Shown here: positions 33,236 to 40,404 of the stretch, one piece after another | How positions within the stretch are numbered: the first letter of the stretch is position 1 | Layout of the letters: each line of letters begins with the position of its first letter | DNA from: Acidimicrobiia bacterium | Lineage (GTDB): Bacteria > Actinomycetota > Acidimicrobiia > Acidimicrobiales > Aldehydirespiratoraceae | Assembly (NCBI GenBank): GCA_022821685.1 | Contig: JAJEDD010000044.1 | Location: 62,001 to 126,000, forward strand | Reading direction: 5' to 3' | DNA: 64,000 bases | The notes under the pieces: model-generated | The model's input: the letters and a program-made list of their open reading frames with translations, nothing else | Told to the model about the DNA's origin: nothing | The model's database searches: none | Position numbers and translations under genes: made by a program

Positions 33236-34255
33236 ATGAACCGCCCCACCATGGAGGACGTGGCCGAGCGGGCCAAGGTCTCGCGGGCGCTGGTGTCGCT
33301 GGTCATCAACGACTCGCCGCAGGTCTCCGACGAGAAACGGCGCTCGGTGCTGCGCGCCGCCCAGGAGTTGGGCTACCGGCCCAACCTGATGGCCCGCATC
33401 CTCGCCCAGCAGCGCACCCACACCATCGGCGTGCTCGTCGACGACTTCCGCAACCCCTTCTTCGGCGAGGTGGTGGACGGGATCGAGGCCGAGGCGGCCG
33501 AGCACGGCCTCCGGGTGCTGATCCTCAACGGCCACCGCGACGCCGGTCGCGAGCTCGACGCGGTCGAGACCTTCCTGCAGCTGCGGGTGGAGGGAATGGC
33601 CCTCGTCGGCGCCCGCCTCGGAGACGACGACCTGGCCCGGGCGGGTGCGGCCGCACCATGCGTGATGGTGGCCAGCGGCACGGTCCATCCCGGCGCCGAC
33701 AGCGTCGGCACCGACGACCGGCGGGGGGCGGAGCTGGCGGTGGAGCACCTTGCCTCGCTGGGCCACACCCGCATCGTCCATATGGACGGGGGCAGGAACG
33801 CGTCGGCGGCCAAGCGCCGCGCCGGCTACGAGTCGGGCATGCGGGCCGCGGGCCTCGACAAGCTGATCGACGTGCGCCCCGCGGGCGACGACGAGGCCGA
33901 CGCGCTGGCCGTCATCGACGACCTGCTGGCCGCCGACGTTCCGCCCACCGCCATCTTCGCCTTCAACGACCTGCTGGCCGCGGGCGCGCTCAACCGCCTG
34001 GCCGACGCCGACATGGCCGTGCCCGGCGACGTGTCGCTCGTCGGCTTCGACAACACCTTCATCTCCGCTCTGCGCCACCTGTCGCTCACCACCGTCAACC
34101 AGCCGAAGCTGGACATGGGCCGCCTAGCGGTCCGCACCCTGCTGGAGCGCCTGTCCGACGGTGCGGGCAGGCCGATCCGCCACACGCTGGCGCCCGAGTT
34201 GGTGCTGCGGGGCACCACGGGACCGCCCGCCAACGGGTCGCCTCGGCACCGCTGA
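33236..34255 (+). CDS. LacI-family transcriptional regulator of the inositol locus
   Basis: From the ATG at 33236 the product is 339 residues. The N-terminal helix-turn-helix is standard LacI (TMEDVAERAKVSRALVSLVI, then a hinge helix RPNLMARILAQ), followed by a periplasmic-binding-like effector domain (IGVLVDDFRNPFFGEVVDGI, PPTAIFAFNDLLAAGAL, VSLVGFDNTFISALRHLSLT). It faces the 14-gene operon across two identical operators and should repress it until an inositol-derived inducer binds. An ATG at 33203 would add 11 residues. It is separated from the next gene by two bases (stop 34255, start 34258). Confidence 0.9.
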   Translation: MNRPTMEDVAERAKVSRALVSLVINDSPQVSDEKRRSVLRAAQELGYRPNLMARILAQQRTHTIGVLVDDFRNPFFGEVVDGIEAEAAEHGLRVLILNGHRDAGRELDAVETFLQLRVEGMALVGARLGDDDLARAGAAAPCVMVASGTVHPGADSVGTDDRRGAELAVEHLASLGHTRIVHMDGGRNASAAKRRAGYESGMRAAGLDKLIDVRPAGDDEADALAVIDDLLAADVPPTAIFAFNDLLAAGALNRLADADMAVPGDVSLVGFDNTFISALRHLSLTTVNQPKLDMGRLAVRTLLERLSDGAGRPIRHTLAPELVLRGTTGPPANGSPRHR

Positions 34256-34257
34256 CC

Positions 34258-34860
34258 ATGCTCGACCATGTCTTCACCGACGCCATCGGCGCGCTGCGCG
34301 ACGCCTTCGAGGACGCGCTGCTGGAGCGGCAGGCGGGCGAGGAGCGATTCCAGACCGATGTGCTGGCCGGCGACGTCTCCTGGGAGAACTCCTACGCCCT
34401 GCCCGGAGAGGGGCAGCCGCCGAGAGTGTGCGCCGACGTGAGCTGCGTGTGGCCCACCTGGTCTCAGGCCGCCTACCTGAGCTGGTATGCGGGCGACGGG
34501 TACGCCGAGCCGCCCCGCATCGAGATCAAGATCCTGCTGCGGGCCCAGTGCCTGGCCGCCGAGCCCGGACCGGCCATGGTGCTGGGTGTGCTGCCCGCCA
34601 CCAGCCCCGACATCGGCAGCGAGCCGCTGGTGCGGGGCGGACCCCGGATCGAGTCGCTGTACAGCGAGGATCTCGACGACGCCGACGCCACCGAGTACGC
34701 CATCGACGTCGGCTACGAGGGCGCCTACGAGCTCGACGAGGCCGGCCTGTCCGACGGCGCCGAGCTCGACAAGCACTTCACCGCGCTCGGCGGCTGGATC
34801 GCCTCGATGCTGGTGCGCCTGGGAGACCTGAGACTCAGCTACCGAACCCAGCCCGAATAG
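34258..34860 (+). CDS. Conserved-looking hypothetical protein downstream of LacI
   Basis: A 200-residue soluble, acidic protein starting MLDHVFTDAIGALRDAFEDA. It has several Trp/Tyr-rich segments (DVSWENSYALPG, VWPTWSQAAYLSWYAGDGY) and an EIKILLRAQCLAAEP strand, and ends in a helix, HFTALGGWIASMLVRLGDL. No signal peptide or membrane helix. It follows the LacI gene by two bases, so it is translated from the same message and may take part in inositol-locus regulation or metabolism. I do not recognise a family. The gene ends convergent with the ABC-2 permease gene. Confidence 0.7.
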   Translation: MLDHVFTDAIGALRDAFEDALLERQAGEERFQTDVLAGDVSWENSYALPGEGQPPRVCADVSCVWPTWSQAAYLSWYAGDGYAEPPRIEIKILLRAQCLAAEPGPAMVLGVLPATSPDIGSEPLVRGGPRIESLYSEDLDDADATEYAIDVGYEGAYELDEAGLSDGAELDKHFTALGGWIASMLVRLGDLRLSYRTQPE

Positions 34861-34949
34861 CAGTCCGAGCGCACACGGCCACTGAGACGCGTCACCCGCT
34901 ACATGTTCGCTTCGCTCACGGGCCGCTCGGGCCCAGGGGGCCGGCTGGG

Positions 34950-35762
34950 TCAGCCGGTGGCTACTCGGCGGGCCAGCGAGCGGAAGGCCATCACGAAGGT
35001 CACGAGGGCGAGCCCGCCGATGGCCGCGGCCGCCTTGGCGATGGCGGCGCCGTCCCAGCCGCCGGTGAGCAGCGACCGCATGCCCTCGAGCAGGTAGGTG
35101 ACCGGGTTCCAGGCGGCCACGGTCTGCATCCAGCCGGTCATCAGCTCGCGGGGCAGGTAGGCGGGAGTCAGGAAGGCGAACGGAAAGAAGATCAGGAACG
35201 ACGAGTTGACCGCGGCCGGGTTCCCGGTGCGCAGCGCCACCGTGTACGGGAATCCGGTGAAAGCGAGGCTCCACGTCACCGCCAGCGCCAAAAAGAGCAG
35301 GATCCCGAGCAGCCCGGTCTCGAAGCGCACCCCGGCGATGAAGCCCATGGCGATCACCACCAGCGACAGCGCCGCGGCCAGCACGATGTCGGCCACCATC
35401 AGTCCGAGCAGCAGCGTGGCCCGCCGCACCGGCGTCACCAGCATCCGGTCGAGGTAGCCGGTCTGGATGTCGATCACCAGCACCGACGCCCGGGAGATGC
35501 CGGTCACCGCGAAGATGATGGCGACCGGTATCTGGAAGGCCCGGTAGTCGATGCCCGGGGTTTGCTCCACGAACGACTCCAGCGCGCCGATGTTGACGAC
35601 GAAGAAGAACGTCGGGATGATCAGCGCCGGGGCCAGCGCCTCGGGCTCGCGCAGCAGGCTGCGCACGGAGCGGCGGGCCACGGTGGCGACGTCGGTGATC
35701 ATGCCGACCGGGCGGACCATCCCGCCGCCGGGCGCGCCGGACACCCTCGCCTGGACGCTCAC
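34950..35762 (-). CDS. ABC-2 type transporter permease (drug/lipid exporter type)
   Basis: From the GTG at 35762 the product is 270 residues with about six membrane helices. The ABC-2 signature region reads VTYLLEGMRSLLTGGWDG after FAFLTPAYLPRELMTGWMQ and VAAWNP, as in DrrB/NodJ-like exporters. The start overlaps the ATPase stop by four bases (GTGA), a coupled pair. A longer frame upstream is antisense noise within the ATPase gene. The pair probably exports a lipid, drug or glycoconjugate; the substrate is unknown. Confidence 0.88.
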   Translation of the reverse strand: MSVQARVSGAPGGGMVRPVGMITDVATVARRSVRSLLREPEALAPALIIPTFFFVVNIGALESFVEQTPGIDYRAFQIPVAIIFAVTGISRASVLVIDIQTGYLDRMLVTPVRRATLLLGLMVADIVLAAALSLVVIAMGFIAGVRFETGLLGILLFLALAVTWSLAFTGFPYTVALRTGNPAAVNSSFLIFFPFAFLTPAYLPRELMTGWMQTVAAWNPVTYLLEGMRSLLTGGWDGAAIAKAAAAIGGLALVTFVMAFRSLARRVATG

Positions 35763-36766
35763 GGCCCGCTGCTCCCTCGCGCCCCGGATGCGCCCGCGTC
35801 GGCGGCTGGGTCCACCGCCGACATCCGGTATCCGGTGGCCAGCAGGAACACGTCGTCGAGCGAAGGGGTGCGAACGGTGAGCGCCCGGGGATGGACTCCC
35901 GCCCCCGACAGGGCCACCGCCACGCTGCCGATGGTGGCCGCGCCGTCGGCGGTGGCGATGGTGATGCCCCGCCGGCCCTGGGTGACCGCATCGACGTCGG
36001 GGACCGTCTCGGCGACGGCCGCGGCGCCGGCGATGGCGTCGGGGGGAAGGTCCACCACGATCACGTCGGCGCCAACGGCCCGCTTCAGGTCCGTGGGCGG
36101 CCCCTGCTCGACGATGCGGCCCTCGTCGATGATGGCCACCCGGTCGGCCAGCGCGTCGGCCTCCTCGAGGTACTGGGTGGTGAGGAACACCGTCACGCCC
36201 AGCTCGCGGTTCAGCCGACGCACCTCGTCCCACACCTGGGTCCGGCTCACCGGGTCGAGGCCGGTGGTGGGCTCGTCGAGGAACAGCACCTCGGGGCCGT
36301 GTATCAGCGAGGCGGCGAGGTCGAGGCGGCGCTTCATGCCGCCGCTGTAGGTCTTGACCCGGGCGTCCATGGCTTCGCCGATGTCGGCGAGGTCCACCGC
36401 CCGGGCGATGGACGCGGCCCGGTCGGACGCGCTCAGCCCGTACAGGCGGGCCTGCAGGTCGAGGATCTCCCGGCCGGTCTGGCGCTCGTCGAGGGCGGCC
36501 TCCTGCAGGGCCGCGCCGATGCGGATCCGCACGTCTCCGGGACGCTCGACCACGTCGTAGCCGGCCACCACCGCCTGCCCCTCGGTGGGCTTCAACAGGG
36601 TGCACAGCATCCGAACCGTGGTGCTCTTGCCCGCCCCGTTGGGCCCCAGGAACCCGTAGATCTCGCCTGTCTCGACCTCCAAGTCGACTCCGTCCACGGC
36701 CCGCTTGCCGCCAAAGATCCGAACCAGCCCACGCGCCGAAATAGCTGCCGCGCCGTTCCCGGTCAT
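35759..36766 (-). CDS. ABC transporter ATP-binding protein (DrrA-like)
   Basis: From the ATG at 36766 the product is 335 residues. It has Walker A FLGPNGAGKSTTVRML, the Q loop in ALQEAALDERQTG, signature TYSGGMKRRLDLAASL, Walker B VLFLDEPTTGLDP, and a C-terminal domain of the kind seen in DrrA/daunorubicin-resistance ATPases (VDAVTQGRRGITIAT, then a Pro-Ser-Leu-Asp-Asp-Val-Phe box). It energises the ABC-2 permease encoded immediately downstream. It lies 26 bases after the XRE-cupin regulator on the same strand and may share its transcript. Confidence 0.92.
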   Translation of the reverse strand: MTGNGAAAISARGLVRIFGGKRAVDGVDLEVETGEIYGFLGPNGAGKSTTVRMLCTLLKPTEGQAVVAGYDVVERPGDVRIRIGAALQEAALDERQTGREILDLQARLYGLSASDRAASIARAVDLADIGEAMDARVKTYSGGMKRRLDLAASLIHGPEVLFLDEPTTGLDPVSRTQVWDEVRRLNRELGVTVFLTTQYLEEADALADRVAIIDEGRIVEQGPPTDLKRAVGADVIVVDLPPDAIAGAAAVAETVPDVDAVTQGRRGITIATADGAATIGSVAVALSGAGVHPRALTVRTPSLDDVFLLATGYRMSAVDPAADAGASGARGSSGP

Positions 36767-36792
36767 GTCCGCCTCAAACACGAGGCCGCAGG

Positions 36793-37431
36793 CTAGCGGG
36801 GCCTGACGTTGGTGAATCCGGGCGAGGCCTCGATCATCAGGAGCTTGACGGTCTCCTCGGTCGCCGCCCTCAGCCGGTGCGGCTGGCGAGTGTCGTAGGA
36901 GATCGAGTCGCACGGCCCGAGCCGAAATATCTCTCCGTCGAGATCCACATCCACGACGCCGGAGATCACATAGATGGTCTCGAATCCGTCATGGACCCAG
37001 TACTCGCGGAACTCGTCGGGAGCGCCACTGAACTCCACGACCTGGAACGGGCTGGCCTCCGGGGCAACCACCCGGCGCACGCCGTCCATGTCCCCGAGTT
37101 CGCTAGCCGGCACAACCGACGTGTCGGAGGCCCGGACGACGGTCGCCTCCCGGGTGTTCTCCGACCCCGCCAGCAACCACGAGGCATTGGTTCCCAGCGC
37201 CTCGGAGATCTGGTGCAACGAACTCATTGACGGTCGGGCCAGCCCCCTCTCCACCTGCGAGAGGAACGGGTGCGACAGACCGCTCAGTTGGGCAAGCACC
37301 TTGAGAGTGAGGCCGCGCTCCTTGCGCAAGGCCCGGATCTTCGCTCCGAGCCGCCGGATCCGGTCCGCGTCATCGACCCGCGGGGCGACCTCCGCACCCG
37401 CAGTGCTGCCGACAAGGTTCTTGGGGTTCAC
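36793..37431 (-). CDS. XRE-family regulator with C-terminal cupin domain
   Basis: The 212-residue protein has an N-terminal XRE helix-turn-helix (LGAKIRALRKERGLTLKVLA, then LSHPFLSQVERGLARPSMSS) and a C-terminal small cupin (HDGFETIYVISGVVDVDLDG, then GPCDSISYDTRQPHRLRA). This HipB/cupin layout is typical of regulators of amino acid, polyamine or nitrogen-compound catabolism that sense a small ligand in the cupin. It is divergent from the binding-protein gene at 37541. An inverted repeat in the shared spacer is its likely operator. Confidence 0.9.
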   Translation of the reverse strand: MNPKNLVGSTAGAEVAPRVDDADRIRRLGAKIRALRKERGLTLKVLAQLSGLSHPFLSQVERGLARPSMSSLHQISEALGTNASWLLAGSENTREATVVRASDTSVVPASELGDMDGVRRVVAPEASPFQVVEFSGAPDEFREYWVHDGFETIYVISGVVDVDLDGEIFRLGPCDSISYDTRQPHRLRAATEETVKLLMIEASPGFTNVRPR

Positions 37432-37474
37432 TGGCTCATTCCGGGTTTCGCTTCAGCCCAGCTTGCACGGCAGA

Positions 37475-37516
37475 AATGTTGATGGTATCAAGACTGTTAT
37501 CGGTCATATCAACATT
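37475..37516. promoter_or_regulatory. Inverted-repeat operator region between XRE-cupin and binding-protein genes
   Basis: A perfect 9-bp inverted repeat, AATGTTGAT (37475-37483) and ATCAACATT (37508-37516), is 24 bases apart, and the left half also forms a smaller palindrome, TTGAT-GGT-ATCAA (37479-37491). The segment is AT-rich against its GC-rich surroundings and sits in the divergent promoter, about 25 bases before the downstream start. Confidence 0.65.
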
Positions 37517-37540
37517 AGAGACCATACCTGGAGGACAACG

Positions 37541-38827
37541 ATGAAGACGAAGCCATGGGTTCGCGCCCTCTGCGCGCTGACCGTACTGGGTCTGATCGCA
37601 GCAGCATGCGGCGACGACGATACCGACGACTCGGCCGGCACCAGTGCGGCCGCGGTGGAGGAGCCGGCAGCTCCAGCCGAGCCCGAGGCGCCCGAACCAG
37701 AGCCCACCGCAGCTCCAGCCGAGCCCGAGGCGCCCGAGCCTGAGCCTGAGCCTGAGCCCGAGCCCGAAGAGCCCGCAGAAGAGCCGATGGACGACCCGCT
37801 CGATTTGGCCGGCGTGTGCCCCAGCCCGATCATCATCCAGACCGACTGGTTCCCGGAGTCCGAGCACGGCGCCATGTACCAGATGGTGGGCGAGGGCTGG
37901 ACGCTCGACACCGACAACATGATCACCACCGGACCGCTCACCGCCGGCGGCGTCGACACCGGCGTCGATATCGAGATCCGCGCCGGCGGCCCGGCCATCG
38001 GCTTTGCCTCGGGCTCGGCTCAGATGCAGCTCGATCCCGAGATCACGCTGGCCTATGTGAGCATGGACGAGGCTGTGATCCTCGGCGGCGACACCCCGAC
38101 GCTGTCGGTGGTGGCCCCGCTGGAGAAGAATCCGCAGATCATCCAGTGGGATCCCGAGACGTACCCCGACGTGACCGGCGTCGCCGACCTCGGCGAACTG
38201 GGCGTCACCATCAACGTGTTCGCGGGCGGGACGTTCATCGACGTGTTCGTCAACGAGGGCGTGCTCTCCGCCGATCAGATCGACCCGTCCTATGACGGCG
38301 GCCCCGCCCGGTTCATCGCCGAGGGCGGCGCCATCGCCCAGCAGGGCTTCGCGTCGGAGTCGCCCTACAGCTACGAGGAGGTCTATCCGGAGTGGTCCAA
38401 GCCCATCGCCTTCGAGCTGATCCACGATGCCGGGCTGCCGATCTACTCCCAGACCCTGGCCATCCGCCCCGCCGAACTCGACGCGCTGAGGCCCTGCCTG
38501 GCCAAGTTCGTGCCGATCGTGCAACAGGCGGTGTTGGACTTCGCCGCCGATCCCGGCCCCACCAATGAGATGATCGTGCAGATCGTGGCCGACATCGGCA
38601 GCTTCTGGCAGTACAGCCCGGGGCTGGCGCAGTTCTCGGTCGACACCCAGATCGAGCTCGGCCTGGTCGGCAACGGCCCCGACAACACGGTCGGCAACAT
38701 GGAGATCGCCCGGATCCAGGAGGTGATCGACAAGATCGTCGCCGCCGGCTTCGACGTCGATCCCTCCCGCACCGACCCGAACAACCTCGTCACCAACGAG
38801 TTCATAGACGAGAGCATCGGCTTCTAG
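37541..38827 (+). CDS. NMT1/THI5-like ABC substrate-binding lipoprotein
   Basis: The 428-residue protein starts at an ATG with GGAGGAC five bases upstream. It has a lipoprotein signal (LTVLGLIAAACGDDD), a Glu/Pro repeat linker (units such as APAEPEAPEPEP, to about residue 82), then an SsuA/THI5-type fold beginning IIIQTDWFPESEHGAMYQMV, with GFASGSAQM and ADLGELGVTINVFAGG. These proteins bind pyrimidine precursors, sulfonates, nitriles or similar nitrogen compounds. No permease or ATPase of this class is in the window, so it must work with components elsewhere or as a sensor. It is probably co-transcribed with the amidohydrolase downstream. Confidence 0.85.
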   Translation: MKTKPWVRALCALTVLGLIAAACGDDDTDDSAGTSAAAVEEPAAPAEPEAPEPEPTAAPAEPEAPEPEPEPEPEPEEPAEEPMDDPLDLAGVCPSPIIIQTDWFPESEHGAMYQMVGEGWTLDTDNMITTGPLTAGGVDTGVDIEIRAGGPAIGFASGSAQMQLDPEITLAYVSMDEAVILGGDTPTLSVVAPLEKNPQIIQWDPETYPDVTGVADLGELGVTINVFAGGTFIDVFVNEGVLSADQIDPSYDGGPARFIAEGGAIAQQGFASESPYSYEEVYPEWSKPIAFELIHDAGLPIYSQTLAIRPAELDALRPCLAKFVPIVQQAVLDFAADPGPTNEMIVQIVADIGSFWQYSPGLAQFSVDTQIELGLVGNGPDNTVGNMEIARIQEVIDKIVAAGFDVDPSRTDPNNLVTNEFIDESIGF

Positions 38828-38914
38828 AACTGGGCCGGGTGGGCCTCCTCCCTGAGAGCGGGGGGATGCCCGCCGGTGCCAGCCGGACCCAGACTTGGAC
38901 GCGCCACGAAGGGA

Positions 38915-40375
38915 ATGCCAGTGACCGATGCCGACCAGGGTGCGGACCGCCGGCCGCGGGCTGCCGACTTCGTGGTCACCGGCACGGTGGTGACCGCCGA
39001 TGCCGAGCGCCGGGTGTACTCCGACGGCGCGGTGGCGGTGCGCGACTCGAGGATCGTCGCAGTGGGCCCGAGGGCCGAGGTCGAGGCCGCCTGCGAGGGC
39101 GGGCGGCGCCTGGGCGGTCCCCGGGATCTGGTGATCCCCGGACTCATCGACACCCACAACCACATGGCTCAGGCGCTGGTGCGAAGCCTGGCACTGGAGG
39201 ATCTCCCCAACATCACCCGGGTCTACATTCCCGCTGAGGACGTGCTGGGCGACGACGGCATCCGCACGAGCGCGAGGGTGACGATGGCCAATCTGCTTCG
39301 GGCCGGCGTCACCACCACCACCGACACGACCTGCACCGCCGAGCACGAGGAGGCGGTGGGCGAGACCGCCCTGGAGACCGGCATCCGCTGCGCGCTGGCG
39401 GTGGGCGGGCGGGACCGCACCTCGCGCCTGGCCAGCAACTACGAGCAGATCGAGGGCCGGTCGGAATACCGGGACGATCCCGCGATCACGGCCGACAACA
39501 TCGCTCACCTCGAAGGCTTCCTCACCCAGTGGTCACAGCGCGGCCGCGGCCTGGTGCGCCCCTACATCCACGCGGCGAGCGTTCCCTCGATCAGCGACGA
39601 GATGTTCGTGGCCGCTCAAGACCTGGCCGAGCGCCACGACACGGCGGTGATGACCCACATCAACCGCGACCGCGAGGAGATCGAGCTCTGCGTCTCACTG
39701 TTCGGACGGCGACCGCTCGAACACTTGAGCCGCCTCGGCGTCCTCGGCCCGCGCTTCTTGGCCATCCACGCCATGCTGACCACCGCCCGGGAGATCAGGC
39801 TGCTGGCGGAGGCCGGATCCAAGCTGACCCATGCGCCGGTGGTGTGCACCGACATCGTGTCGGCGGTGACCGACGTGGTCGGCATGCGGGCCGCCGGGGT
39901 GACAGTGGGGCTCGGCTGCGACACGGTGATCAACGACATCCTGGCCGTGATGAGGATCGCCTTCTTCATGCAGGCCCAGGCGGCCGGCATCCCCATGTAC
40001 GACCCGATTGGGTTCACCACTGAGGACGCCTTCGAGATGGCCACCGTCGACGGGGCCAAGGCTCTGCTCTGGGACCACGAGATCGGTTCGCTGGAGGTCG
40101 GCAAGGCCGCCGACATCGCGGTGATAGACGGGCAGAACCCCCGGCTCTCGCCGCGCCACAACCCGGTCGGCTCCATCGTGCGGTACGCGGTGGGCACCGA
40201 CGTGCGCAGCGTTCTGGTCAACGGCCAGCTGGTGGTTGACGACGGCCGGGTGCTGACCGTCGACGAGAGCTCGCTGCTGGAGGAGGCCGACGAAGTGGCG
40301 GCCCGGGTCCGCAACCACCTAGTCCCCCGCCGCTACTGGCCCCTGAACCAGCGCTTCCAGATCATCGACAGCTGA
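38915..40375 (+). CDS. Amidohydrolase (TrzA/AtzA/cytosine-deaminase-like)
   Basis: From the ATG at 38915 (GAAGGGA just upstream) the product is 486 residues. It is a metal-dependent amidohydrolase: DLVIPGLIDTHNHMAQALVR gives the first His pair, later ligands sit in RPYIHAASV and FLAIHAML, the Asp in VGLGCDTVINDILA, and the C-terminal composite sheet has SLEVGKAADIAVIDG. The closest types are chlorohydrolase/deaminase enzymes acting on N-heterocycles (triazines, S-adenosylhomocysteine, cytosine, hydantoin relatives). Together with the THI5-like binding protein and the XRE-cupin regulator, a nitrogen-heterocycle scavenging function is likely but unproven. Confidence 0.85.
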   Translation: MPVTDADQGADRRPRAADFVVTGTVVTADAERRVYSDGAVAVRDSRIVAVGPRAEVEAACEGGRRLGGPRDLVIPGLIDTHNHMAQALVRSLALEDLPNITRVYIPAEDVLGDDGIRTSARVTMANLLRAGVTTTTDTTCTAEHEEAVGETALETGIRCALAVGGRDRTSRLASNYEQIEGRSEYRDDPAITADNIAHLEGFLTQWSQRGRGLVRPYIHAASVPSISDEMFVAAQDLAERHDTAVMTHINRDREEIELCVSLFGRRPLEHLSRLGVLGPRFLAIHAMLTTAREIRLLAEAGSKLTHAPVVCTDIVSAVTDVVGMRAAGVTVGLGCDTVINDILAVMRIAFFMQAQAAGIPMYDPIGFTTEDAFEMATVDGAKALLWDHEIGSLEVGKAADIAVIDGQNPRLSPRHNPVGSIVRYAVGTDVRSVLVNGQLVVDDGRVLTVDESSLLEEADEVAARVRNHLVPRRYWPLNQRFQIIDS

Positions 40376-40404
40376 CCGCGGCGGGGCGCGGGTACGGTCG
40401 GGGC

